Below are positions 31,355 to 41,750 of a stretch of 64,000 nt of DNA, in pieces (position 1 is the first letter of the stretch; each line of letters opens with the position of its first letter). Where the stretch lies: positions 21,204,880 to 21,268,879 of the forward strand of contig CM041295.1 in assembly GCA_023052935.1 (NCBI GenBank), in the 5' to 3' direction. A model generated the notes under the pieces. That model did not search any database and was not told the DNA's origin. It saw nothing but the letters and a program-made list of their open reading frames with translations. The DNA comes from Piezodorus guildinii (Eukaryota > Arthropoda > Insecta > Hemiptera > Pentatomidae). The position numbers and the translations under genes are program-made.

Positions 31355-32795
31355 CAAATTTGAGGGTTTACGTTTCAAGATATGATGTAGAACCCGAAAA
31401 ATGTAGTTCAAAAAATCCATTTGTCCGCCGTCCCCTGTACGTGGCCATGGCTTCCAACGATGATCTTAACTCCTAGACGTTAATATCAGCCGATTAGATT
31501 TAAAGTGGCGCCCGATTAAAAGGGATTTAATTAAGTAACTCAGTTATTTTTAGGTAGAGAAAACATTTATTAGTGTTTTTAAAGCCAGAAACCGCAAATA
31601 ATTATAAAATTTTGCTGTTAAATAAAATAAGCTGCTGTTAGTGGTATTTCATAGATAATTAAATTTCCTACCGAACGAAAAAAGAATCATTGAACTCGGT
31701 TAAGAAATGGCAGAGATATAGCATTTTGAAATTAGCAGTGGTGATAGACCATTTTTCTTTTGATTATTTATTGCTTTTCATATTAGGTAACTGTCTATAA
31801 ATATATTTATAAACCATTATACCTTAATAGAAGAAGGAGAAGAAGGAAGAAAATAAACTTTATTTACATATTTACAAATTGACAAAATATTTACAAATGA
31901 TTTCGGATGAGACATCCTTACAATCAGCAAAATGTTTTGTTCGTTTGGTAATTATAATCTATTAGCTATTTGACTAAATATGTGGTAAAATTAAATTGAT
32001 ATTAACTATGGTAGTAGAAAAAATATTCAAAAATCTACTTATAAAAAAAAATACGGATAAAATAATTGAAAATATAAAATTTAGAAATTAAAGCAAACTA
32101 GCTCAAGTTAACAACACGTGTTTAGTTCTTTTATGAGCGTAGCTTTTCACGGAAGTTTTATTATAATTACCGATTTCCTTTATTAATGAATTTTTGGAGA
32201 CCGGTGTTTTACAGAAGTATGAAGCTGTTTTTATACCCTATTATATTTATTTGGAATTAATAAACCATTGTGTAATAATTTGCAGCGTTTTAAAAAAATT
32301 TAAATCAGCTGAGTTATATCCGGTTAAATGAAATTTAGTTCTTTGTATACAGATTTCTTTGAAAATAATAAAATTCTACTTATTTTATGGAATGAGAGGA
32401 GTTGTGGGGGAGGGGATGAAGAGACGACTCAGCTGTCCGCATCTAACCGAGTTAGTGATGGCTCCCTGCTTTCCAAGCAATATATAGAAATGCTAATGGC
32501 CATCTGGGACTAGATCAGATACAAAATCAATCCGTTAAGCTTTTTTTTTCTTTATTTATGAAAGCGAGGACGTCGTGGCCAATGATATAGCTTATAGTTA
32601 CAGACACCGGCCCGCTTTTATGAGGGCATTATAATCGGGGAAAATATCTTCCGTAACCGATCTTACACCCCTAAGTATTCGTTAACTTTTAACTTCTAAC
32701 CTCTGTTTCTAAGTTTCAGATTTTTTTTTTTTTTTTTTGAATTTTTGTCACTGTACAAATCATGAATCCTCCGTGCCGGCTATATATTCATACAT
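31355..32795. other. AT-rich non-coding stretch
   Basis: No gene recognised. Contains a LINE-tail-like T/A-rich segment near 31852-31900 and a less AT-rich patch at 32395-32515 without recognisable coding in any frame. Confidence 0.4.
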
Positions 32796-32796
32796 A

Positions 32797-32877
<81 letters not shown>
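32796..32877. repeat. (TA)n microsatellite
   Basis: Long run of TA units. Confidence 0.95.
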
Positions 32878-32878
<1 letters not shown>

Positions 32879-32886
32879 AAATATCC

Positions 32887-33437
32887 ATGACTGTTTGTGG
32901 TATTTTTTTAACTAAAATATGTGAGTACGGTGTTCGAACCTACGTCACATCTAAAAACTTAAAGGTTAGAATTTATAAAACTATTATTCTTCCGACGGTT
33001 CTTTACGGATGTGAAACGTGGCCGCTTACTTTGAAGGATGAACAAAGGCTTAAGATTTTCGAAAATAAGGTACTGCGTAAAATGTTTGGTCCGAAGAGAG
33101 ATGAGGCCACTGGGGAGTTTAGAAGGTTGCACAACGTGGAATTGCGGAACTTATATCCTGTGAATATAATTGAGTTGATAGCTTCGCGGAGACTCAAATG
33201 GGCGAGTAAAATTGTTGGGCTCGATGAGGAACGGATTCCGAAAAAGTTGGTATTCGCTGATCCGACTGGTAGGCGTCCGAAAGGTAGGCCGAAGCGTCGA
33301 TGGGAGGATTGCGTTAAGGCTGATCTCGGGGGCTAGGGCTTCAACGGTGAACATTGGACGAGTCTGTGTAGACTGAATTTGGTGGTATCGGCATCGAACC
33401 TTCGGGTTCGTTAAGTCTATTATTATTATTATTATTA
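32887..33437 (+). mobile_element. RTE-type LINE, C-terminal fragment with ATT tail
   Basis: Open frame to 33336: YKTIILPTVLYGCETWPLTL, FENKVLRKMFGPKRDE, IASRRLKWASKIVGLDEER and GRRPKGRPKRRWEDCVKADL, diagnostic of RTE-like C-termini. The stop is followed by about 80 bases and an (ATT)n tail at about 33417-33437, which directly abuts the giant foldback. No intact upstream RT. Confidence 0.85.
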
Positions 33438-33452
33438 TATATAGCATTTCCA

Positions 33453-33640
33453 AGTCAATTGTAACCTTTTCCAAGTCAAATGTAACTTTTTCCAAGTCAA
33501 ATGTAACCTTTTCCAAGTCAAATGTAACCCTTTCCATTTCAAATGTCACCTTTTCCAAGTCAAATGTAACCATTTCCATTTCAAATGTCACCTTTTCCAT
33601 TTCAAATGTTACCTTTTCCAAGTCAAATGTCACCTTTTTC
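33453..33640. repeat. 21-bp tandem repeat, left cap of foldback
   Basis: About nine units alternating CCAAGTCAAATGTAACCTTTT-like and CCATTTCAAATGTCACC-like forms. On the minus strand the unit length, a multiple of three, gives an open frame repeating VTFDLEK/VTFEMEK. Confidence 0.9.
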
Positions 33641-33819
33641 TTCACTTCTAGCCTTAAATATTCCGTTTTATTTATTTATTTATTGAAAAAAAATTAGTTT
33701 AATTAAAATTATGACTTTTTTAATAATTTTGGCATATCATATCACTGTTTTTTTGTTTTTTTTTAGATATTTGATATCAATTTCTGTTTTTTTACGAACT
33801 AATATTTTAAAAAATATAT

Positions 33820-34990
33820 GTGTTTTCGGGTATTATAATTACGTTTTTCGAGATGTCTTTTTTATCGCTCGCGTGCATATTAACTCGCATTTACTTTTAA
33901 TGTTTTTTATTGATATAGGGATTAATTAATGTGTTTTCGGGTATTATAATTACGTTTTTCGAGCTGTATTTTTTATCGCTCGCGTGCATATTAACTCGCA
34001 TTTACTTTTAATGTTTTTTATTGATATAGGGATTAATTAATGTGCTTTCGGGTGGTTATGATTACGTTTTTTGAGCTCTATCTTTTATAGCTCATGGGTA
34101 TTTCAACTCGCATTTACATTTTATGTTTTTTATTGATATGGACATTAATTGTTGTGCTTTCGGGTGGTTATGATTACGTTTTTTGAGCTCTATCTTTTAT
34201 CGCTCATGCGTATTTCAACTTGCATTTACTTTTAATGTTTTTTATTGATATGGACATTAATTGTTGTGCTTTCGGGTGGTTATGATTACGTTTTTCGAAC
34301 TGTATTTTTTTTTGCTCATGGGTATTTCAACTCGCATTTACTTTTTATGTTTTTTATTGATATAGGGATTAATTAATGTGTTTTCGGGTATTATAATTAC
34401 GTTTTTCGAGATGTATTTTTTATCGCTCGCGTTCATATTAACATCACATTAATTCGCATTTACTTTTTATGTTTTTTATTGATATAGGGATGAATTATCA
34501 TGCATTCGGGTGGTTATGATAAGGTTTTGTGAGCTCTATCTTTTATTGCTTTAAGTAATTCAAGTTGCATTTACTGTTAATGTTTTTTATTGATATATAG
34601 GTTAAAAATTGTGTTTGCGGGTCTTGTAATTACGTTTTTCAAGCTTTATTTTTTATCGCTCATGCGTATTTCAACTCGCATTTACTTTTAATGTTTTTTT
34701 ATTGATATAGGGATGAATTATTGTGCATTCGGGTGGTTATGATTACGTTTTTCGAGCAGTATTTTTTATCGCTCATGCGTATTTCAACACGCATTTACTT
34801 TTAATGTTTTTTATTGATATAGGGATTGATTAATGTGCTTTCGGGTGGTTATGATTACGTTTTTCGAGCTGTATTTTTTATCGCTCATGGATATTTCAAC
34901 TCGTATTAACTTTTTATGTTTTTTATTGATATAGGGATTAATTATTGTGCTTTCGGGTGGTCATGATTATGTTTTTGATTGATATTGGGA
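33820..34990. repeat. 112-bp tandem repeat array, left arm of foldback
   Basis: Units start at about 33820, 33931, 34042, 34154, 34266, 34378, 34500, 34611, 34723, 34834 and 34947, so the period is 111-113 with one 122-bp unit. Each carries GTGCTTTCGGGTGGTTATGA, ATTACGTTTTTCGAGCTGTA, ATCGCTCATGCGTATTTCAA, CTCGCATTTACTTTTAATG and TTTTTTATTGATATAGGGAT in that order. Confidence 0.93.
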
Positions 34991-34999
34991 TTGACTTTT

Positions 35000-35640
35000 T
35001 TGTTTTTAGTTCCCATTATAACGTTGCTGGAATATACATTATTTAGTTTTTTTATTTATTTATTTATTTTTATTTAAAATTTTTATTATTTTTTTTTATA
35101 AAAGAATCAGTTATAGTTCCTTTTTTAGCTTCCTGAGTAAGTTTTTTCAACTAAATATTTTATAATGGACTCACTTCCTCACTTGTTCTTACCATTATTT
35201 GATAATTTAATTGAGGAATCGTTTATTCTATTTTCGGGTGTTCTTATAACATTATTTGAACCTTATATGTTATCGCTTTTACTCATTTTAAGTTACTGTT
35301 TCTATTTCATAAATATTTGATAGATGGATCGTTTATAGTGTTTTGGGGAATACTAATAGAGTTTATGACATTTTTTTATAGCTTGTGCACATTTTAACTT
35401 AAATAAAAAGTGATCTAGAACAATGCGCAATTGCGATGTAACATCCAGTTAAAAAAAGTAATCAGAACGAGCAAAAACACAACAAATAATTTTTACTTCA
35501 AATTATAACATAATATCTACGGTATGTAGAAATTCCCAAGCGCATAAAAGAATAATATTCAAAACACGTAATCAGAATCCCCTAAAACAAAAACAAAGAA
35601 AGACAACTCTATCAAAATATAAAATGATATTAGCACTAAG
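35000..35640. repeat. Decayed centre of foldback
   Basis: Contains degenerate units still recognisable in left orientation (near 35235 and 35337: TTTTCGGGTGTTCTTATAAC; GTGTTTTGGGGAATACTAAT) and, beyond about 35440, in right orientation (CACGTAATCAGAATCCCC). The axis lies near 35430. Confidence 0.7.
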
Positions 35641-36620
35641 TTTAAAGGCGCACGCGCTATAGAATAAGCAGTCCAAAAAAAGTTTTTTCATAACCACCCA
35701 AAAACACAAGTATAGATCCCTATAACAATAAAAAGATTAGAAGTAAATGCAAGTTGAAATGCGAACAAGCGACAATAAATACAGCTCAAAAAACGTAATT
35801 ACAAGACCCGCAAAGACAATTAATAACCTATATATCAATAAAAAACATTAAAAGTAAATGCGAGTTGAAATACGCATGAGCGATAAAAAATAAAGCTTGA
35901 AAAACGTAATTACAAGACCCGCAAACACAATTTTTAACCTATATATCAATAAAAAACATTAACAGTAAATGCAACTTGAATTACTTAAAGCAATAAAAGA
36001 TAGAGCTCACAAAACCTTATCATAACCACCCGAATGCATGATAATTCATCCCTATATCAATAAAAAACATAAAAAGTAAATGCGAATTAATGTGATGTTA
36101 ATATGAACGCGAGCGATAAAAAATACATCTCGAAAAACGTAATTATAATACCCGAAAACACATTAATTAATCCCTATATCAATAAAAAACATAAAAAGTA
36201 AATGCGAGTTGAAATACCCATGAGCAAAAAAAAATACAGTTCGAAAAACGTAATCATAACCACCCGAAAGCACAACAATTAATGTCCATATCAATAAAAA
36301 ACATTAAAAGTAAATGCAAGTTGAAATACGCATGAGCGATAAAAGATAGAGCTCAAAAAACGTAATCATAACCACCCGAAAGCACAACAATTAATGTCCA
36401 TATCAATAAAAAACATAAAATGTAAATGCGAGTTGAAATACCCATGAGCCATAAAAGATAGAGCTCAAAAAACGTAATCATAACCACCCGAAAGCACATT
36501 AATTAATCCCTATATCAATAAAAAACATTAAAAGTAAATGCGAGTTAATATGCACGCGAGCGATAAAAAAGACATCTCGAAAAACGTAATTATAATATCC
36601 GAAAACACATTAATTATTCC
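35640..36620. repeat. 112-bp tandem repeat array, right arm of foldback
   Basis: About nine inverted units marked by AACCACCCGAAAGCAC or ACCCGCAAACACAAT, then CCTATATCAATAAAAAACAT, with a period of about 112. The outer five units match the outer left-arm units in order, including the 122-bp variant. Confidence 0.9.
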
Positions 36621-36854
36621 CAAAAACCATCCCTCCCCTCTAAAAATTCAAAATCAACAACTATTTTAAAACTAAATATTTTTTAAAATATTAGTTCGTA
36701 AAAAACAGAACTTGATATCAGATATCTAAAAAAAAAACAAAAAAACAGTGATATGATATGCCAAAATTATTAAAAAAGTCATAATTTTAATTAAACTAAT
36801 TTTTTTTCAATAAATAAATAAAAAAAACGGAATATTTAAGGCTAGAAGTGAAGA

Positions 36855-37006
36855 AAAAGGTGACATTTGACTTGGAAAAGGTAACATTTGAAATGGAAAA
36901 GGTGACATTTGAAATGGAAATGGTTACATTTGACTTGGAAAAGGTTACATTTGACTTGGAAAAAGTTACATTTGACTTGGAAAAGGTTACAATTGACTTG
37001 GAAATG
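36855..37006. repeat. 21-bp tandem repeat, right cap of foldback
   Basis: About seven units of GGTTACATTTGACTTGGAAAA type, inverted with respect to the left cap. Confidence 0.9.
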
Positions 37007-37184
37007 CTATATATATCCTTTTCTGTATTCGCAAAAGTGAACATAAACAGGAAATGTTTAGAAATGTATGAAGTGAAAGTAGTCTGATAAGCGTATTTAA
37101 TTTCATTTGTCAATGGAAGAAGAAACAGGAAAATAAAAAGTATAACGAATATGTTACAATTATGTAGAAAAAAATGGTTCTAAC

Positions 37185-37270
37185 AAAAATTTTCCGGAAA
37201 CCCCTTAATCCAATCAGCATAATAGCAAGGACCTCCTAAATAACAAACAAAAACAACATATATATATATA
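37185..37270. repeat. Fragment related to the 18.5-kb hAT MITE
   Basis: TTCCGGAAACCCCTTAATCC and AATCAGCATAATAGCAAGGA resemble the start of the 18.5-kb element, followed by a short AT run. Confidence 0.5.
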
Positions 37271-37424
37271 TACATAATATATTCGAGCCAATCACAGCCT
37301 CAATTAATTTTCTTCTTTTTCTCTGTCAACCTCTTCTCTGTTGTTTCCTTTCCTTGACTCTTACACTATTTTCTCATCTCGGATTTTATTTCTGAATTGT
37401 TCCCGATCATTAATTTCTTCTTCC

Positions 37425-37965
37425 GAGATGTTAATCTGTATTCAAGACAAGTATGCACCCGAAAATCTTAAATCGACATATAAAAATGCCACTTTATACC
37501 TAGAATTTTTCACATTTTTTCGATTTCATCAAAAACTCTACAAACGATTATGATTAAACTCCCAATATTTATGTGAAATTGGGAGCGGCGTGGTCTAGTG
37601 GATAGAGCGCTAGTCTACTGTGCTTAGTCTACTGCCTAGTCTACTGTGCTAGTGACGGAATATTATGTATTCTGTTATTTCAACCGGGAGGCGATCCTGG
37701 GGTATGGAGACCCTCCTGGGGCAGACCCAGCCTGTATAAAGTGGGTACCCAAAAATGGGGGAAAAACCTGGTGGCTGAGCGTGATCTCGGCCGAATCACC
37801 TCATCGCACGGCCGTTGGCCTTGAAACAGTACGAATCTCTATATGTACTGAGCCCAAGACTCTTCATAGCTTGTAGTGGCACAGGTTTTTTTTTTATTGA
37901 TGTAAAATTAAATGGGATTTAATTTCATGAAGTTTTTTTATAATTGAAATTTTATCACTGTCCTT
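37425..37965 (-). repeat. Dispersed repeat family D, partial copy split by SINE1
   Basis: Left segment: TTTTCGATTTCATCAAAAAC, then ACGATTATGATTAAACTC; right segment, after the SINE, TGATGTAAAATTAAATGGGA, then TTTAATTTCATGAAG. Inverted orientation. Confidence 0.7.
37581..37896 (+). mobile_element. SINE1 copy inside family D
   Basis: Starts GGGAGCGGCGTGGTCTAGTG, with the box A followed by a local duplication of CTAGTCTACTG that replaces the B box region. The body is typical; it ends GTAGTGGCACAGG plus a T run. Flanks TTTATGTGAAATT and TTGATGTAAAATT look like a diverged 13-bp target duplication. Confidence 0.85.
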
Positions 37966-38137
37966 AAATAACGAGTTAAGAAATAAACTTACTAAAACTA
38001 CCCATTGGCAACACTCAAAGATGGTATTTTAAATCAGAAGGTCTCGGGGCCATCTTATTTTCAGACACCTTGAAGTTTCAATAGGATTCGAAGAGGAAGC
38101 AATGATTGAAAAAAATAGCTCAATAATCCATCTTTGG

Positions 38138-38265
38138 GTACCCGCTTTGTAGATGCTGGGTGTTGTCTAGAAGGGTCTCAATGGCTGAAATAACAGAATA
38201 AAAGCCGGGGTTCGAACCCATGACCAGGAGTACAGTAGACGAGTGCTCTATCCACTAGTCGCTCC
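38138..38265 (-). mobile_element. SINE1 copy, truncated
   Basis: Reverse complement starts GGGAGCGACTAGTGGATAGA, contains GGGTTCGAACCCCGGC-like box B and ends early in the body. Confidence 0.8.
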
Positions 38266-38395
38266 CTTCTTCCTCTAATGTAACATTAATTTTGTTGATA
38301 GTAAATAATTAAGCATTTCTGCATGTTAGCATTGATTGAAAATGACTAATTATGAAATAGAAGACTTTCATAGTAATTGAAAAAATCTGGTGCGG

Positions 38396-39280
38396 GCAAC
38401 ACACGACTTTCACTTACCTCCATTTTTAAAACCAATGAAAGGATTTTCTAATACAGTTAGACATTAAAATACGTGAAACCATTAAAGAAATAATTAAATT
38501 GAATTTCTATAGAAACATGTGTTTTATTAAAAAATCTATTATATTATTATCTAAAATAATCAGATTTATCGGCTTTTCATCACTCTTTATTAACTTTTAC
38601 AAGTTTGTTCATTAGATAATATTTATTCTAAAAGCTTTAGCTTTCCAACGGTATATTATACGAGTATATTACTGTTGCTATGTTCAAAATAAAAAAATTG
38701 CATTAAAAAATATGTTTTCAGTTTTCTCCTTTAGTTAGATATTGAATTCGTTCAACTTATATATTTATGTGTTTTTCATCGGTGTTAACAAGATAAGATA
38801 TTTATTTTTACAAAATCTACAAAATTAAAGGTACTTTACAGGAAAAAAAAATGTAAAATATCGGCATTTAAGCCCTGTCAGACCATTTTACTCACAATGA
38901 AAACTACATGATATTAAACCCCATTAAATTCTACATCGATATAGCGAGTTTAATTAAAATCGTCGAAACCGTTTTTAAGAAAATCGAAAAAAGGTGAATA
39001 ATGCATGGTATAAAGTGGATCTTCTGGTAAGCTCATGTTAATGAAAAAGGTTTTGTAACGTCTCGGGCGCATATTTGTCTTAAATATGAAATTTCAGTTT
39101 CTTAGGACTTACCGTTTCCGCCCGGGAGTTACCACACTCACACACAGACACAGACCTTTTTGAGGGACTTGGTTATTTGGACTCAGGGGACCCTAAAACG
39201 TGTGTTTCCGTTGAAAAATGGAATTAGAAAATTTTGACGATCGCAATACTTCCCCTTACTATATATAGTAAGTGAAAGTA
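38396..39280 (+). repeat. Dispersed repeat family D, reference full-length copy
   Basis: About 885 bp. Starts TCTGGTGCGGGCAACACACG then ACTTTCACTTACCTCC; ends TATATAGTAAGTGAAAGTA. The motif ACTTTCACTTAC near the start and GTAAGTGAAAGT at the end form a 12-bp inverted repeat. The start is preceded by an A run in nearly all copies. No coding capacity. A CA-rich stretch lies at 39130-39150. The family could be a non-autonomous DNA element; its superfamily is not clear. Confidence 0.85.
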
Positions 39281-39463
39281 AAAATGTTTCTAGCTTAATT
39301 GTTTTCTTGTGAATATGAATAGTAATTATTGTAGATGTTTAATATACCGTAGGAAAGCTAAAGCTTTTAAAAAGAAGGTTATCCAGTATACAAAGTTGCA
39401 GAAGGTAATAAAAATAAGTGGTTGTAGTAAATAATAATTCATATTATAGAATTGGAGGCTTTA

Positions 39464-39679
39464 ATTATACTTCACTACTATTTTATTATAATACACAAAG
39501 TTTCGGCTATAATACCATCTTCTGGCGCAAGAACAATCGAAATGATCAGTGAAAGGCTGACTGGAAAAAGCGATTAAGTTTGGAACAATTTTAAGAGATT
39601 AAAAAAAATTGTCTTGCACCAGATGGCAATACAGCCAAAACGTCGTGCATTTTAATAAAATATAATGGTAAAGTATAAT
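39464..39679. repeat. Imperfect inverted-repeat element
   Basis: Left arm from ATTATACTTCACTA through TTTCGGCTATAATACCATCT, right arm complementary (AGATGGCAATACAGCCAAAA to GTATAAT). Arms of about 73 bp, roughly four fifths matching by eye. Likely an old MITE. Confidence 0.6.
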
Positions 39680-40520
39680 AACAGCCGTCACACACTGGGC
39701 ATTATCACTAATTTTGTCTAAAGTTTGGAATTTTCCAGTGCTTCACCTTTTTATTATTAGTTGGCAAGACCCTTAATACTAACATTTCTCGCCATACCGT
39801 GTTTACAAATAAATAGTAAATGAATGAATCATTCCTGTTCACACAAGTGCCTCATAACCGGCAGTGGGATTATCTTCAAAGTCTTTTCTTTTTTATAACA
39901 ATAGACATTGCTGGGACAGCTAAGACATTATGTTTCCAAACTCTTTATTGAATATACATTGCAATCTACTTGTAGAGTTAATTTAGCAATTTGTAAATGT
40001 ATGACCCTATTTAATGACGAAAAACTATATAACCCCCAAGTTACCTCAAGGATTTGTTTCATCAATCCTTCGAGTCTTAAAATATTACAAAGAATTTTCG
40101 CGATTTTTTCGCGTTTTGGGTGATACAAACATTTTTTCAGATACAACACTTCGAATAAAAAATTTTCCAATCTATAATTTCAAGAGTTTTCTTAATGATA
40201 TAAAATACATCTATTAGCAAGTTTTAGCAACTCCGAGCCATAATTAGATTTTTTGTTTTATTTTTCCCGTATTCTGGGATTATGGGGTAAAATGTAGGGA
40301 CGTTTTAGATTTTAGCAAATAAATTTGGTATTTGAATACTGTGCGCTCGCCAATCAGGTCAAAAAATTAATAAGTTTTTATAATTTTTTTTTCCGTAATT
40401 TGGGACCCCAAAGGTTAAATATGGACAAGTTTCAGAATTTTGTCCACCTAAATCGGTCATATTTTCCACTGTGCGCACATTCTATATTATACTTTGACCT
40501 TCACCTTTAATTATTTGATC
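39680..40520. other. AT-rich non-coding stretch
   Basis: No gene or known repeat recognised; the overlapping short frames at 39908-40217 lack motifs. Confidence 0.4.
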
Positions 40521-40775
40521 TAGGGGCGGGGTAGCCGAGTGGGTTAGCGCGCGTTGCTGTGACCCGCGTTGCCTAGCAACCACAGAGAACCAAAAATTGG
40601 AAACCATAAAATTACGAGTTCGAATCTCGGTACCGGGAGGACTTTTATCTCGGCATTTATACCCCGCACTCACTCCCTTGTTCGAGAAACCCCCGTATAG
40701 CCTTCAAAGGCGAGGTAGGGTGAACAAAAAAAAAAATATATATATATAAAAAAAAATAAATAAATAAAATAAATG
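40521..40775 (+). mobile_element. SINE3-like, tRNA-derived
   Basis: TAGCCGAGTGGGTTAGCGCG (box A) and GAGTTCGAATCTCGG (box B), separated by a segment carrying a small CGCGTTGC direct repeat. Body GGACTTTTATCTCGGC and ACCCCGCACTCACTCCC, then an A-rich tail with TATATA and AAATAAAT. Different from SINE1 and SINE2. One copy seen. Confidence 0.7.
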
Positions 40776-41318
40776 CTTCCATGGAAATGTTATTATTTTT
40801 TTTTAAAGTGAAAATCTTGCGTTGCGCTTACCGGATTTTTTTTTTTTTTAATTATCCATATTCTCACGGTTTATAGAGGTTATTACTTAACAAAGTGATT
40901 AATTATTCCTCGAGTTAATTCAGTTTGCATTCAGTATGCTCGACTGTTCTATTTCGAGATTTCTATCTCTTGGTATTTTGTGACGAGAGATGGAAAAAGG
41001 TGCTTAGCAGAAGGGCGCTAGGTAGGGATAGATGATGAAGGATACGCCGATATATGGAGGATCCCGAAAGCTAAGTAGGAGCAGGTGAGCTTCGATAGCA
41101 AAGCCCCATCCCAGCTAAGCTGCCTTTTGCCAAAGCCGATGGTAAATAGAACGCTTATCCTTCAACTTGGACGCATATCGTGGCCTAACCTAAGCCCAAG
41201 GCCATATATCTAGGCGCCCTTAAAATCACTATGATCGTGATATCCATGAGTAAAAAATCTCGTGCACTCAACAGACGATTTTCCCTCCCCTTTCTTTCAA
41301 AGATCAATTTTTGGACTT
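40776..41318. other. Non-coding stretch with a GC-richer patch
   Basis: The patch at about 40985-41225 is less AT-rich than its surroundings and reads in part like a LINE C-terminal/3' region (RWKKVLSRRALG), but no family could be fixed. Confidence 0.3.
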
Positions 41319-41327
41319 TTAAGTTAA

Positions 41328-41487
41328 GAACTTTTATTTATTCGTATATATTACAATGTGTCATAATAGACAATGATAATATTGCTACAGGAACTCATTC
41401 ATACAATATTTACAATTTAAACAAAAGGAAAGTCAAATTACATAAAATGAAATCAAAATAAATAAACGTATACAATAACAATTTTTC
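41328..41487 (-). mobile_element. LINE 3' end, second copy of the 30.4-kb insert
   Basis: Reverse complement matches 30384-30554 closely. TTAAGTTAA at 41319-41327 and 41488-41496 is a plausible target duplication. Confidence 0.75.
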
Positions 41488-41508
41488 TTAAGTTAAAGCA
41501 AAAAAAAA

Positions 41509-41741
41509 TCTGGTGCGCGCAACACGCGATTTTCACTTACCTTCGTCGTTAAGATCAATTTAAGAACTTTTAAATAATGTTAGAGTTGAAAAAAGTTTCA
41601 AGGATTATATCCAGGTTCGTTGGCAACATATGTTTTAGATTAAATAATTTAACAACAGACATTATTATATAAAACAATCTTCAATTCACCAACCGTATAT
41701 TATACAGTTATATTACTATTCCAATGTTTGGAAAAAAAATA
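41509..41741 (+). repeat. Dispersed repeat family D, left part
   Basis: TCTGGTGCGCGCAACACGCG and TTTCACTTACC after an A run, then the typical interior up to the MITE at 41751. Confidence 0.75.
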
Positions 41742-41750
41742 TTATTGTGG

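Larger units (their letters stand above)
33438..37015. mobile_element. Giant foldback element with tandem-repeat arms
   Basis: An imperfect palindrome of about 3.6 kb. Outer ends read ATATAGCATTTCC at the left and its complement GGAAATGCTATAT at the right. Each arm runs, from outside in, through 21-bp tandem units, a shared unique block of about 170 bp, then tandem 112-bp units (eleven left, about nine right). The centre is near 35430, where CGCAATTGCG (35426-35435) is a perfect palindrome. Outer parts of the arms are almost identical and inner units decay toward the axis. No transposase frame was found. The architecture resembles Foldback (FB) elements. No clear target duplication could be set because both ends lie in AT repeats. 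Confidence 0.85.

Noticed and set aside
33151..33645. 164-residue minus-strand protein with VTFDLEK repeats
   Set aside because: The frame arises from 21-bp tandem DNA repeats read through into an RTE fragment in antisense; no domain.
33820..36620. CRISPR-like array (regular repeats)
   Set aside because: Units of about 112 bp have no unique spacers, are inverted between arms, and the context is animal nuclear DNA.
36848..37087. 79-residue protein with the same repeats on the plus strand
   Set aside because: Mirror image of the left cap in a palindromic element.
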